Positions 42,620-51,334 are shown, counted from the first letter of the stretch. The stretch: 64,000 nucleotides of DNA from Clostridium_AD sp050717515 (GCF_050717515.1 NZ_JBOITL010000021.1:124001-188000); one strand, 5' to 3'. Notes: generated by a model from the sequence alone, not told the origin. A program made the numbers and translations.

Positions 42620-43690
42620 TTAATCATCACAATGAATATTTTCATTTAAAAAATCAATCCAAGCTTTTTTAGTGAAGTTAGAACACATACCCTTTGTTTG
42701 AAGTGAAGTGATATAATTATTAAATTTTAAATAATTTATAGGTATGTTCTTCTGATTCATAGTTATCAGAACATTAATTGTTTTTTCAACATCATTAGAT
42801 TTCACATAAGCCTCAACGCATTCATGTCGCAAACATTCTTCAGTTTTAGTTGCATCTTCTAAATATGCACCCCATTCCTGCCATTCAGATTCAGATAAGT
42901 CCTTTAAATTCTCAATTGGAGGATATGAAGTGAACGAATAATAATGATTATTATATTTAAATCCTAATTTTTCCGCAGTTGCCCTTGACCCTTTATTAGA
43001 ATCTACACAAAGCCACTCAATTTTTTCGTATCCCTTAGTAAAACAATCTTTAATAGTTGCAGCTGCAGCTATTTTACCAAAACCATTTTTTCTATATCTT
43101 TCATCTGTGTGTATGCCAATTGCAATTGTCTTTTCAAAACTACAATCACTTAATGACCAACTCACAATTACCTTGTCATTACGTATTAAATACCCTGTGC
43201 CATATTTTTTGAAGCTTTCATCATCACCCCAATTTTCAGCCCATTCTAGTACTCCTTCTGAGTTTTCAAAGGAGTTTTCTCTTAAGAAAGATGTATCAAC
43301 TTTTTCTAGTATATATCCTTCTTTTAAAGTGGCATCACAATCCACAAATCTATCACTAGATAACACATAATGCCTTCTTTTGTATTTTCTAATGAAATGA
43401 TTTTTATGAATAGTTGGTATTTTCTCCATCCATTCACAAGAATCAGGAACTAATTGATCCCAAAAATCCAATTCTGAAGACACCTCTGAATTAAAAACTT
43501 CATCATTTGGACTACCAGCAATTAAATTACACTCACTAGTCTGTATCAATGTAGCCGTTGGATTATCAATGTTATTTACATATACCTCACCAGGATTTTC
43601 ACCACTGATAACAGAAAATACCGACAGTTCATCATGAGATTTAACTAAATGGGCTATTTTCTTAAATTCTTTACTTTCTAATTTAATCAT
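42620..43690 (-). CDS. GNAT acetyltransferase (PF12746-like) with C-terminal extension
   Basis: A 356-residue protein. Residues 60-265 follow the clostridial GNAT_acetyltran pattern: DQLVPDSCEWMEKIPTIHKN, RRHYVLSSDRFV, ERYRKNGFGKIAAAATIKD near 197 (acetyl-CoA loop), and KGSRATAEKLGFKYNN. Residues 270-356 are an extra helical part that I do not recognise. Substrate unknown. It is larger than the usual family length (about 265). ATG 43690 after GGAGAGATGAA. Between the divergent junction and S5. Confidence 0.78.
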   Translation of the reverse strand: MIKLESKEFKKIAHLVKSHDELSVFSVISGENPGEVYVNNIDNPTATLIQTSECNLIAGSPNDEVFNSEVSSELDFWDQLVPDSCEWMEKIPTIHKNHFIRKYKRRHYVLSSDRFVDCDATLKEGYILEKVDTSFLRENSFENSEGVLEWAENWGDDESFKKYGTGYLIRNDKVIVSWSLSDCSFEKTIAIGIHTDERYRKNGFGKIAAAATIKDCFTKGYEKIEWLCVDSNKGSRATAEKLGFKYNNHYYSFTSYPPIENLKDLSESEWQEWGAYLEDATKTEECLRHECVEAYVKSNDVEKTINVLITMNQKNIPINYLKFNNYITSLQTKGMCSNFTKKAWIDFLNENIHCDD

Positions 43691-43855
43691 TTCATCTCTC
43701 CTCTAACTATCTTTTATTATAAATAATTTACTGTAAAATGCTTAATTCATCAAGGTAATAATAATAAATCTTTTTCCATTGTTACACTATATTTACAATA
43801 CTTCAATGGAAAGCATTTTTATAATAAAACTTTCCCATTTTAATAGGCATTAAAT

Positions 43856-43888
43856 TACAGTTGTGACACAAAATATAAAAAGCTTACA
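43856..43888 (-). repeat. Reduced array junction S5
   Basis: TTACAGTTGTGACACAAAATA then TAAAAAGCTTAC: a diverged reduced junction and the right-most recognisable copy. The remaining 43691-43855 gap is AT-rich with no gene. Confidence 0.55.
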
Positions 43889-44074
43889 TTAGTTACTGTT
43901 GCTTTTTAATTTCGCTGTGCTATAACTTAAAACAAATATATCAATAAGCATTATGCCACCTATGACTCTTATTGCAATATCAGAAAATGGTGATACAAAC
44001 CGATTAATTCCCATACAGATTATTGTAATTATCATTAGAATTAAACTTATCATAAATACATTTTTGTTTTTCAT
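43889..44074 (-). CDS. Small two-helix membrane protein, 61 residues
   Basis: MKNKNVFMISLILMIITIIC then MGINRFVSPFSDIAIRVIGGIMLIDIFVLSYSTAKLKSNSN. Two membrane helices with a basic, Asn-rich tail. Common type of unassigned clostridial protein. ATG 44074 after AAGGAGGAAAAGAGTAA. Upstream at 44110 lies a copy of the GTCGGG element. Confidence 0.62.
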   Translation of the reverse strand: MKNKNVFMISLILMIITIICMGINRFVSPFSDIAIRVIGGIMLIDIFVLSYSTAKLKSNSN

Positions 44075-44109
44075 TTACTCTTTTCCTCCTTATCAATAAT
44101 AAAGGTATT

Positions 44110-44135
44110 TGTCGGGTAGGTAGGGAGCCTTACTG
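44110..44135 (-). repeat. GTCGGG element, copy 2
   Basis: GTCGGGTAGGTAGGGAGCC matches 18 of 19 bases of the element at 33270, but the pairing CCCGAC end is lost here. Confidence 0.5.
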
Positions 44136-44276
44136 TTGCTTAATATTCCATAATGTCTAATCTTAACAAACTTCCTTGGTAAAACATGCATAAGATACCA
44201 CTATTTATTTACATCTTAGGAGAGTAGATTTACTTAATATAAAGAACCCATTTGGATATACTCTTAGATAAAAAAG

Positions 44277-44429
44277 ATGAACAAGATGATTGAGATTCAA
44301 GATATATTCAATCAATATGGTGATGAATATAGGAGATATCATAAGTTTCCTCTACATATTCTAAAAACTATGATTTCTATTGAAGCTTGTAGAACAGCTG
44401 AGCTTCATGGACATGTATGTAGATCCTAA
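44277..44429 (+). pseudogene. IS91-family transposase, N-terminal zinc-binding fragment
   Basis: A 50-codon frame reads IEIQDIFNQYGDEYRRYHKF then PLHILKTMISIEACRTAELHGHV, the N-terminal region of IS91-type Y2 transposases (pattern IFxxYGxxYRxxH...IxxCRTxxLGGH). It runs straight into a fragment of a different recombinase. Rest of the element is absent. It lies on the plus strand, opposite to its neighbours. Confidence 0.75.
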
Positions 44430-44557
44430 AATTGTTTCCCAAAGACTTGGACATTCAAATATTAGTACTACATATGATATATATATGCTCACGTTACAAA
44501 TGAGATTGAAAAAAAGCTGTTGATAAACTCGACACCCTATTTAAAACTAAATTTTAA
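44413..44557 (+). pseudogene. Tyrosine recombinase (phage integrase type), C-terminal fragment
   Basis: In a second plus-strand frame: VDPKIVSQRLGHSNISTTYD then, after a 2-base AT slip near 44485, IYAHVTNEIEKKAVDKLDTLFKTKF and TAA at 44557. LGHSNIxTTxxxYxH contains the conserved HxxR-to-Tyr end of integrases. The catalytic N-terminal three quarters are missing. It lies 90 bp from tRNA-Pro. Confidence 0.75.
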
Positions 44558-44615
44558 GTCATGGCGTCAAACCGCCGCCAACTTTAGTTTTTACTTTTTA
44601 TCATAAAAATAAAAA

Positions 44616-44640
44616 GCCCATAACCCATTGAGTTATAAGC
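44616..44640 (-). terminator. Terminator of tRNA-Pro
   Basis: GCTTATAAC and GTTATGGGC form a 9-bp stem with two G-U pairs on the minus strand, followed by TTTTTATTTTT, just past the tRNA 3' end. Confidence 0.75.
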
Positions 44641-44647
44641 ATTTCTA

Positions 44648-44723
44648 TGGTCTGAGTGACAAGAGTTGAACTTGCGACCTCATGAACCCCATTCATGCGC
44701 GCTACCAACTGCGCTACACCCAG
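44648..44723 (-). tRNA. tRNA-Pro(GGG)
   Basis: 76 nt including an encoded CCA. Acceptor CTGGGTG pairs with CACTCAG (one G-U), D-arm GCGC/GCGC, anticodon stem CATGA/TCATG with loop ATGGGGT giving anticodon GGG at 44688-44690, and T-arm with TTCAACT loop. C1-G72 pair and A73 fit proline tRNA. It is a single-gene unit beside the integrase fragment. The 44724-44834 gap before spoIVA is AT-rich. Confidence 0.9.
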
Positions 44724-44834
44724 TTAACAACTTATTATAGCATAAAATTTTACACTAATTCAACATTAAATTTAGCTTTGAGTTATAAGAAATGTTCCCT
44801 ATAACTCAAAACTACTATATAATAAAAAATATTA

Positions 44835-46313
44835 TTATAATATAATACATATTAAGCTGCCATTACCCTCATTTATTATTCTTTGTAGTGTCTTTTGAAT
44901 TTTTACTTGAACATCTTCTGGCATCTTAAATAATTTATTTTGAAGACCTTCCTTAACCAATACTTCTAAAGATTTACCAAACATATTACTCTGCCAAATT
45001 TGAGATTTATCGTTCTCAAACTGTTCTAAAATCGAATTATAGAATTCTTCACTTTGCTTTTCTGTACCCATAATAGGAGATACTTCTGTAGTTATATCTG
45101 CCTTAATAAAGTGTAACGACGGCGCTGAAGCCTTTAATTTAACACCATATCTACCACCATGTTGCACTATTTCAGGTTCTTCTAATGTCATTTCTGAAAG
45201 CTGTGGTGCAACTAGTCCATAGCCTTTTTCCTTTACATCTCTTAGTGCATCTGCAATTTTATCATATTCCACTTTTGCTCTAGAGAATTCTCCCATTAAT
45301 GATAATAGATCATTTTCACCTTTTATTTCACAATCACAAGTTTCACCTAGTATTTTATAAAACAATTCGTGTTTAGGAATTATATTAACTCTGGCAGTTC
45401 CCTCTCCCATATTCATTTCATCAAGTCTCGCAGAGTCTAAAAAGTCAACTTCTTTAAAGCTTAGTAGAGATTTATTTATATCTCTAACTTTAAAAATATC
45501 TTTGCACATATCTTTTAAGAACTTCATAAAATTAATTTTTACCCAATGCTTAGAACTTAAGTTTTCAATCCATTCAGGCATATCTATGTTAATTTCTTTA
45601 ACTGGGAATTCTCTAAGAATTCTTTGGAATATATTAGCTATATCTTCCTCTTTCATATTTAGAACATCCATAACTTGAACTGGAACATCATATTTTTCTT
45701 CCAATTCTCTTGCTAAAGATTCTGTTTCAGGAGCAGCTGCGTTTTTAGAATTTAACACCACTATGAAAGGTTTATTAATGGCTTTAAGTTCATCAACTAC
45801 TCTTTTTTCAGCCTCTAAATATTCTTCTCTTTCTATACCTGTTATAGAACCATCTGTAGTAATTAAAAGACCAATAGTTGAATGCTCATTTATTACTTTT
45901 TTCGTTCCAAGCTCTGCTGCTTCCTCAAATGGAATCTCATAGTCATACCAAGGAGTTGTAACCATTTTAGGTGTTTCCCCTTCTTCGTATCCTAGGGCTC
46001 CTTTAACAATATATCCAACACAATCAACCATTCTAACTTTGAATTTAGTACCACCGTCAAAATCAATTTCAACTGCTTCATTGGGTACAAATTTAGGTTC
46101 AGTAGTATGAATTGATTTTCCCGAACCGCTTTGAGGAAGTTCATCTTTTGCTCTTTCTTTTTTATGAGGATTGTCTATTCTAGGAATTACCATAAGCTCC
46201 ATAAACCTTTTTATAAATGTTGATTTTCCAGTCCTTACTGGACCTACAACACCTACATAAATATCCCCTTGCGTTCTCTCTGCTATATCTTTGTATATAT
46301 CAAAATTATCCAA
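44835..46313 (-). CDS. spoIVA: Stage IV sporulation protein A
   Basis: A 492-residue ATPase that assembles into the basement layer of the spore coat on the forespore surface. Walker A VVGPVRTGKSTFIK is near residue 20, followed by VGYIVKGALGYEEGE and the ending GSLICIIL. I start at TTG 46313 after GGGAGGGTATATC, because the product then begins DNFDIYKDIAERTQGDIYVG like known SpoIVA and has the usual 492 residues. Made in the mother cell under sigma-E; no clear sigma-E promoter could be read. Confidence 0.95.
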   Translation of the reverse strand: MDNFDIYKDIAERTQGDIYVGVVGPVRTGKSTFIKRFMELMVIPRIDNPHKKERAKDELPQSGSGKSIHTTEPKFVPNEAVEIDFDGGTKFKVRMVDCVGYIVKGALGYEEGETPKMVTTPWYDYEIPFEEAAELGTKKVINEHSTIGLLITTDGSITGIEREEYLEAEKRVVDELKAINKPFIVVLNSKNAAAPETESLARELEEKYDVPVQVMDVLNMKEEDIANIFQRILREFPVKEINIDMPEWIENLSSKHWVKINFMKFLKDMCKDIFKVRDINKSLLSFKEVDFLDSARLDEMNMGEGTARVNIIPKHELFYKILGETCDCEIKGENDLLSLMGEFSRAKVEYDKIADALRDVKEKGYGLVAPQLSEMTLEEPEIVQHGGRYGVKLKASAPSLHFIKADITTEVSPIMGTEKQSEEFYNSILEQFENDKSQIWQSNMFGKSLEVLVKEGLQNKLFKMPEDVQVKIQKTLQRIINEGNGSLICIIL

Positions 46314-46404
46314 GATATACCCTCCCAATAATTATTATTAACATTATAAATATATTTTAGAGAACAATAAATTATTACTACAGATTAAAAATATATAAAA
46401 AAAA

Positions 46405-46438
46405 CCAATTTTCCATTAACTTCTTAACGAAAAATTGG
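46405..46438 (-). terminator. Terminator of gpsA
   Basis: CCAATTTTTCGTTAA and TTAATGGAAAATTGG (minus strand) make a 15-bp stem with two mismatches, then an eight-T run. It separates the der-gpsA operon from spoIVA. Confidence 0.85.
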
Positions 46439-46473
46439 GCTTTAATGCTATATATATATATTACATTATGTGG

Positions 46474-47466
46474 TTAAAACTCATCTTTTTTATTTCTTGA
46501 CATAAGTTCGTGTACCCCATCATTAGGGTCTTTGCCTTCAAATAGTACTTTGTAAAGCACATCTGTAATAGGCATAGAAACTTGCGCTTTTTCTTTAAGT
46601 TCATAAAATGCTCTTGTGGCTTTTATACCCTCAACTACCATTCCTATTTCTTCGCATGCCGCATCCATTGAAATACCCTTCCCAATGGAAATGCCGGCTC
46701 TTCTATTCCTACTATGCATACTAGTGCAAGTTACGATAAGATCGCCCATGCCTGTTAATCCATAGAAAGTTTCAGTTTTGCCGCCAAGCACAGTGCCTAT
46801 TTTTATAATTTCACTCATTCCTCTTGTCATAAGTGCAGCCTTAGAATTGTCACCATAGCCTATCCCATCTGATACGCCTGCAGCTAGTGCAATAATATTT
46901 TTAACTGCTCCGCCTATTTCTACTCCAATAATGTCTTCATTAGTGTAAACTCTAAATTTACTTGTCATAAATACATCTTGAACTATCTTTGCATACTCCA
47001 TTTTTTTAGAGGTAACTACTACTGTCGTAGGTATATCTAAAGCAACCTCTTCTGCATGACTAGGACCTGAAAGTATTACTATGGGGTTACTCGGAATCTC
47101 TTCTTCTATAACCTGTGAAATCCTTTTTGATGAACCTTCTTCGATTCCTTTTGCAATGCTAACCACAATTTGATTTTGCTTTAAATGTGGTGCTATTTTC
47201 ACACTTAAGTCTCTTATTGCATGTGATGGCACTGATAACACAATTATATCGCTATCACGTGTAGCCTTTTCTATATCAATGAATGCTGTTACTCCTGCTG
47301 GTATAATAACATTGGGTAAATATTTAACATTTTCTCTTTTGATGTTAATATCATCAATAACACTAAGTTTTCTATCCCATATGCTAACCTTCATTCCTTT
47401 TTTTGCAAGCATGATAGATAATGCAGTGCCGAAACTACCACCACCTAAAAAAGCAACTTTTAACAT
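46474..47466 (-). CDS. gpsA: Glycerol-3-phosphate dehydrogenase [NAD(P)+]
   Basis: A 330-residue dehydrogenase that reduces dihydroxyacetone phosphate to sn-glycerol 3-phosphate for phospholipid synthesis. Rossmann motif FLGGGSFGTALSIMLAKKG at the N-terminus, VSIAKGIEEGS near 105, and the catalytic Lys in EIGGAVKNIIALAAGVSDG near 187. Standard length. One base separates it from der upstream; they form an operon with the DUF512 gene. Confidence 0.95.
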   Translation of the reverse strand: MLKVAFLGGGSFGTALSIMLAKKGMKVSIWDRKLSVIDDINIKRENVKYLPNVIIPAGVTAFIDIEKATRDSDIIVLSVPSHAIRDLSVKIAPHLKQNQIVVSIAKGIEEGSSKRISQVIEEEIPSNPIVILSGPSHAEEVALDIPTTVVVTSKKMEYAKIVQDVFMTSKFRVYTNEDIIGVEIGGAVKNIIALAAGVSDGIGYGDNSKAALMTRGMSEIIKIGTVLGGKTETFYGLTGMGDLIVTCTSMHSRNRRAGISIGKGISMDAACEEIGMVVEGIKATRAFYELKEKAQVSMPITDVLYKVLFEGKDPNDGVHELMSRNKKDEF

Positions 47467-47467
47467 T

Positions 47468-48784
47468 CTATTCCTTCCTTTCCCTAAATATAAGTTTTAT
47501 ACCCGTTCCCATAAATTCAAAACTATTTCTCAATTGGTTTTCTAAATATCTTTCATAAGAGAAATGTAGTAAATTTTCATTATTTACAAAGAACACAAAT
47601 GTTGGTGGTTTAGAAGCTACTTGAGTAACATAGAATATTTTTAATCTCTTATTTGCTACTGTTGGAGGTTCTTTCATTAGTACAGCCTTATTTACAACCT
47701 CATTAAGTATGCCTGTAGAAATTCTTTTCGAATAATTTTCATAACATTCTTTTACTGTTGAAAGTACCTTATGTACTCTTTGGCCTGTTTTTGCAGATAT
47801 AAATAAATATGGTGCATATGCCATAAAGTTTAATCCTGCTTGTATTCTCTTTTTATACTCAATCATAGTTTTGTCATCTTTTTCAATAAGATCCCATTTA
47901 TTTACTATTACTAAAATAGCTTTTTTCATCTCATGAGCATAGCCTATAATTTTCTCATCTTGATCACTTAATTCCTCTGTAGCAGTAATAATAAGTATAA
48001 CTACATCTGCTCTTTCCACTGCTGCTAAGGATCTAATAACACTATATCTTTCAATTCCTTCTTCTACTTTGCTTTTTCTTCTTATTCCTGCAGTGTCTAC
48101 AAGAATAAATTTCCCTTGTTCAGTTTCCAATTTACTATCAATTGCATCTCTAGTTGTACCTGCAATTTCAGTTACTATATTTCTTTCCTCCCCAAGCAAT
48201 TTATTTATCAATGATGATTTACCAACATTTGGCTTACCTACCACTGCAACTTGAATATATTCTTCATCTTCTGTGTTTGAATAAATACTGTCAAAATGCG
48301 CTACTACTTCGTCTAACATATCTCCAAGTCCAAGGGCTTGAGTTGCCGAAATAGCAAAAGGAGTCCCTATACCTAAATTATAGAATTCAAAAGCATTTGC
48401 TTCTAGTGCAAGATGGTCTATTTTATTTACAACTAATACTATTGGTTTTTTGCTTTGTCTAAGCATTTGAGCAACTTCATTATCTGCACCTGTGAGGCCT
48501 TGCTTTCCGTCAACAATAAATATTATAACATCTGCTGTTTCTATAGCTATTTGTGCCTGTCTTCTCATTTGTGCTAAAATAATATCTTGACTTTCAATTT
48601 CAATACCACCTGTATCAATTAGTGTGAAATTGTGTCTAAGCCAATCTGCATCTGCATACACTCTGTCTCTTGTTACACCTGGTTTATCATCAACTATTGA
48701 TATTCTTCTACCTGCTAACTTATTAAATAAGGTAGATTTACCTACATTAGGCCTTCCTACTATTGCTACTATTGGTTTTGCCAT
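47468..48784 (-). CDS. der: GTPase Der (EngA)
   Basis: A 438-residue double GTPase needed for 50S ribosome assembly. Two G domains: GRPNVGKSTLFNKL near 9 with DTGG and NKID, and GKPNVGKSSLINKL near 182 with DTAGI and NKWD. A C-terminal KH-like domain follows. Its ATG (48784) overlaps the TAA stop of the DUF512 gene by one base, so translation is coupled. Confidence 0.96.
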   Translation of the reverse strand: MAKPIVAIVGRPNVGKSTLFNKLAGRRISIVDDKPGVTRDRVYADADWLRHNFTLIDTGGIEIESQDIILAQMRRQAQIAIETADVIIFIVDGKQGLTGADNEVAQMLRQSKKPIVLVVNKIDHLALEANAFEFYNLGIGTPFAISATQALGLGDMLDEVVAHFDSIYSNTEDEEYIQVAVVGKPNVGKSSLINKLLGEERNIVTEIAGTTRDAIDSKLETEQGKFILVDTAGIRRKSKVEEGIERYSVIRSLAAVERADVVILIITATEELSDQDEKIIGYAHEMKKAILVIVNKWDLIEKDDKTMIEYKKRIQAGLNFMAYAPYLFISAKTGQRVHKVLSTVKECYENYSKRISTGILNEVVNKAVLMKEPPTVANKRLKIFYVTQVASKPPTFVFFVNNENLLHFSYERYLENQLRNSFEFMGTGIKLIFRERKE

Positions 48785-50121
48785 TATTCTGCCTCCCGAC
48801 TATTTTGGTTTATTATATGGATTAAATCTTCTCCTGAATAATCACATATTAAAACTTTTATATTTAAACTTTTTTCTAAATCACTTACTGTAATATCATC
48901 TAAAAATACTTGCTGATCATAATCCCCTAATTCATATCCACTTTTTAACATATTGCTGGGAATTATTATATAATCCCCTAGTTTTTCGTCCTTTAGCTGA
49001 TTAATTATGTCTTTCCCCGTTAAAAGACCTGCTACTGTAATAGTTTCTCCAAAAAAATCATTTACTATTTTTTTAACATTAATAATAATGTTGTTATTAG
49101 TTGTAGTGATCTTCTCAGCTATCTTTAGTATTTCTGCATAGGCTGATTGCCCTGTTATAAATGTAAAATTTCCACTGTGATTTAGCAAAAGGTCTGCTAT
49201 ATCTTCATCAATAACGTTTCTAAGCATCCTTATCATACCAATTCCATCTTCTAACTGATCATAACCATCATAGAAATCTTCCTCTGGAACATCAATGCCC
49301 GCCGTAACATAGAATTCATCAGACAACCTTACAAAAGGTGAGCCGATTTCCTTAGTGTATTTTTCTTGTAATTCTTTTACGCATTCAATTTCTTGCGTTG
49401 CAGTCTTTTTATCATACAAGGTCAAATTAAATAAGCCTTCTCTATACTTAGTTATCCCAACAGGTACAACCGCTAAATTTTCAATGCTTGGGTAAAGTTT
49501 ATATAAATCCTCAATGGTTTTTATAAGTTCAGGTCCGTTATTAATACCAGGACACGAAACCACTTGACAATTAATTTTAATAGAGGCTTCAGCCAGTCTC
49601 TTTAACCTATTATAAACATCTCCAGCAAATTTATTGTTTAACATTATCTTTCTAAGCTCTGCATCAGTAGTGTGAACTGATACATTAATAGGACTTATCT
49701 TATATCGAATTATTCTGTCGATGTCCTCTTCCTTCATATTAGTTAATGTTACAAAATTACCTTGGAAAAAGGATAATCTTGAATCATCATCTTTAAAATA
49801 TAACGTTTCTCTCATTCCTTCTGGCAATTGATCAATAAAACAGAATATACATTTATTATGACAACTCTTTGGCTTATCCAAAATGGCATCAACAAATTGA
49901 ATTCCTAAATCTTCATCATATTCCTTTTCAACTTCAATATCCCAAACTTCACCGTCAGCTTTTTCAATCTCAATTGATATAAGCTCATCTGTAATTAAAA
50001 ATTTGTAATCTATAATATCTATTACAGCATTGCCATTTATACTAATTAATCTATCTCCCACTTCTAACTCAATTTCTTCTGCAATACTTCCTGGAAGTAT
50101 CTTAGCTATCTGATTTTTCAT
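48784..50121 (-). CDS. DUF512-family radical SAM/PDZ-like protein
   Basis: A 445-residue protein: N-terminal PDZ-like domain (IAKILPGSIAEEIELEVGDRLISINGNAV), radical-SAM motif CHNKCIFCFIDQLPEGMR near 87, C-terminal DUF512 with ITGQSAYAEIL and TVAGLLTGKDI. It is conserved next to der in clostridia and its reaction is not established. ATG 50121 after AGGAGGTAAAA. First gene of the der-gpsA operon. Confidence 0.9.
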   Translation of the reverse strand: MKNQIAKILPGSIAEEIELEVGDRLISINGNAVIDIIDYKFLITDELISIEIEKADGEVWDIEVEKEYDEDLGIQFVDAILDKPKSCHNKCIFCFIDQLPEGMRETLYFKDDDSRLSFFQGNFVTLTNMKEEDIDRIIRYKISPINVSVHTTDAELRKIMLNNKFAGDVYNRLKRLAEASIKINCQVVSCPGINNGPELIKTIEDLYKLYPSIENLAVVPVGITKYREGLFNLTLYDKKTATQEIECVKELQEKYTKEIGSPFVRLSDEFYVTAGIDVPEEDFYDGYDQLEDGIGMIRMLRNVIDEDIADLLLNHSGNFTFITGQSAYAEILKIAEKITTTNNNIIINVKKIVNDFFGETITVAGLLTGKDIINQLKDEKLGDYIIIPSNMLKSGYELGDYDQQVFLDDITVSDLEKSLNIKVLICDYSGEDLIHIINQNSREAE

Positions 50122-50332
50122 TTTTACCTCCTGTTTAACAATAACCTTTCATTTAAAAGGCTTTATGAGGAATTAGAAATATTATACTAAAATTAAATAT
50201 CTTTTTTAAAATATATAGTACTAGATATTTAATTTATAATAAGCAATTAATTTAATAATAAATTATAGCATTCCATTAAGTTATATTACATGAATTCAAT
50301 ATTTAAGTCAACGTTATTAGTCTTTAAAAGAA

Positions 50333-50368
50333 GAAAAAGTGCATATATCGCAAATTTTGCGCTTTTTC
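50333..50368 (-). terminator. Hairpin upstream of the DUF512 gene
   Basis: GAAAAAGTGC and GCGCTTTTTC form a 10-bp stem with a 16-nt loop in the 50122-50422 gap; the minus strand continues with TTCTTTT. It may be a second terminator for the gene at 50444. Confidence 0.55.
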
Positions 50369-50422
50369 ACGTACTCCTACTAGAAAATTTGTGATTAATA
50401 AATACTTTACTACAGAATAAAA

Positions 50423-50445
50423 ATACCTCCTAAGAAGGAGGTACT
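50423..50445 (-). terminator. Terminator of the phosphate gene cluster
   Basis: TACCTCC and GGAGGTA with a 6-nt loop, then TTTTTATTC on the minus strand. It overlaps the end of the gene at 50444. Confidence 0.8.
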
Positions 50446-51268
50446 AAAATGCTTCTATGCAATATTTTCTTATAATCTTTTTACAATCTTCGCTTTTAAA
50501 ATACTGAAAAAGCTCCTTTAGACTATCTTTTTTTTCTTTGGTGTAATACATTTGTATTGGAAATCTTAAAGAATACAGTTTATTCTTTAAATTTGAGGCC
50601 GTAATTTCAATGCCATTTAATTTTAAAAACACACTCTCTTTATTATACCACTGTCCAGGCATAAAACCTATAGCATTTTTATTCTGAGCAACAAAATTTT
50701 TCATTTCTTCTACACTTCCTACATACTGCGTATTACTGCTCATTTGTTCTTTTACAGGAGTATCCATTATTTTTATATCAAATTCATACTGAACTGAATT
50801 CATGATGCTTTTAAAAGCTACAGGGACTATTGCATTTGATTCACCCTTTAATTTTCCCCAGTTTACTATATTTCCAGTGTATATTTTTTTCAAGTCGGAA
50901 GTTCCCAGACTATTTAGTTTATTACTGTTGTTAACAATAATGCCAATACCATCATAAGCTAGCATTTCAGAGTCAATTTGCTTATTGTCTGACTGAACAT
51001 ATCCAATTAATATATCTACTTCAAAATTTTTCAGTTTATTAAAAGCACTTTCTCTGTCAACGGATTCCACAGTAACTACAGGATCATTATTTAAATTATA
51101 ATCCCGTACTAAGTCATTTACCATGGGGAAAACTGTGTCCTCACAAATTATTTTAATGCTTTTAGGTTGCTGGTCTTTGGTTTCTGTATCTTTTTTGCAT
51201 CCTGCACTTAACATTACAATTATAATACTAAAGATTATCCAAAGTGTTTTTAATTTTTTTCTCTTCAT
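50444..51268 (-). CDS. PstS-like phosphate-binding lipoprotein (second copy)
   Basis: A 274-residue exported lipoprotein: signal MKRKKLKTLWIIFSIIIVML then SAGC lipobox, followed by a PBP-like fold (KIICEDTVFPMVNDLVRDYN, LGTSDLKKIYTGNIVNWGKLKGESN, IGFMPGQWYNKES). The TSDLKKIYTGNIVNWGKL stretch is shared with PstS proteins. It is shorter and diverged from the PstS at 54783. Start ATG 51268 after GGAGTAGTGATT; the GTG two codons earlier is less well spaced. It lies 60 bp after phoU, so it may belong to the Pho regulon. Confidence 0.75.
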   Translation of the reverse strand: MKRKKLKTLWIIFSIIIVMLSAGCKKDTETKDQQPKSIKIICEDTVFPMVNDLVRDYNLNNDPVVTVESVDRESAFNKLKNFEVDILIGYVQSDNKQIDSEMLAYDGIGIIVNNSNKLNSLGTSDLKKIYTGNIVNWGKLKGESNAIVPVAFKSIMNSVQYEFDIKIMDTPVKEQMSSNTQYVGSVEEMKNFVAQNKNAIGFMPGQWYNKESVFLKLNGIEITASNLKNKLYSLRFPIQMYYTKEKKDSLKELFQYFKSEDCKKIIRKYCIEAF

Positions 51269-51334
51269 AATCACTACTCCACTACAATATTTTAATATTT
51301 ATTGTAATTGTAGTTTCTGTATTTCAAGTAAAAA

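Noticed and set aside
28900..44620. Prophage
   Set aside because: Apart from the tail-tip-like operon and an integrase fragment there are no capsid, portal, terminase, lysis or replication genes.
44648..44723. tRNA pseudogene created by integration
   Set aside because: All stems pair, CCA is encoded and a terminator follows, so the tRNA looks functional.
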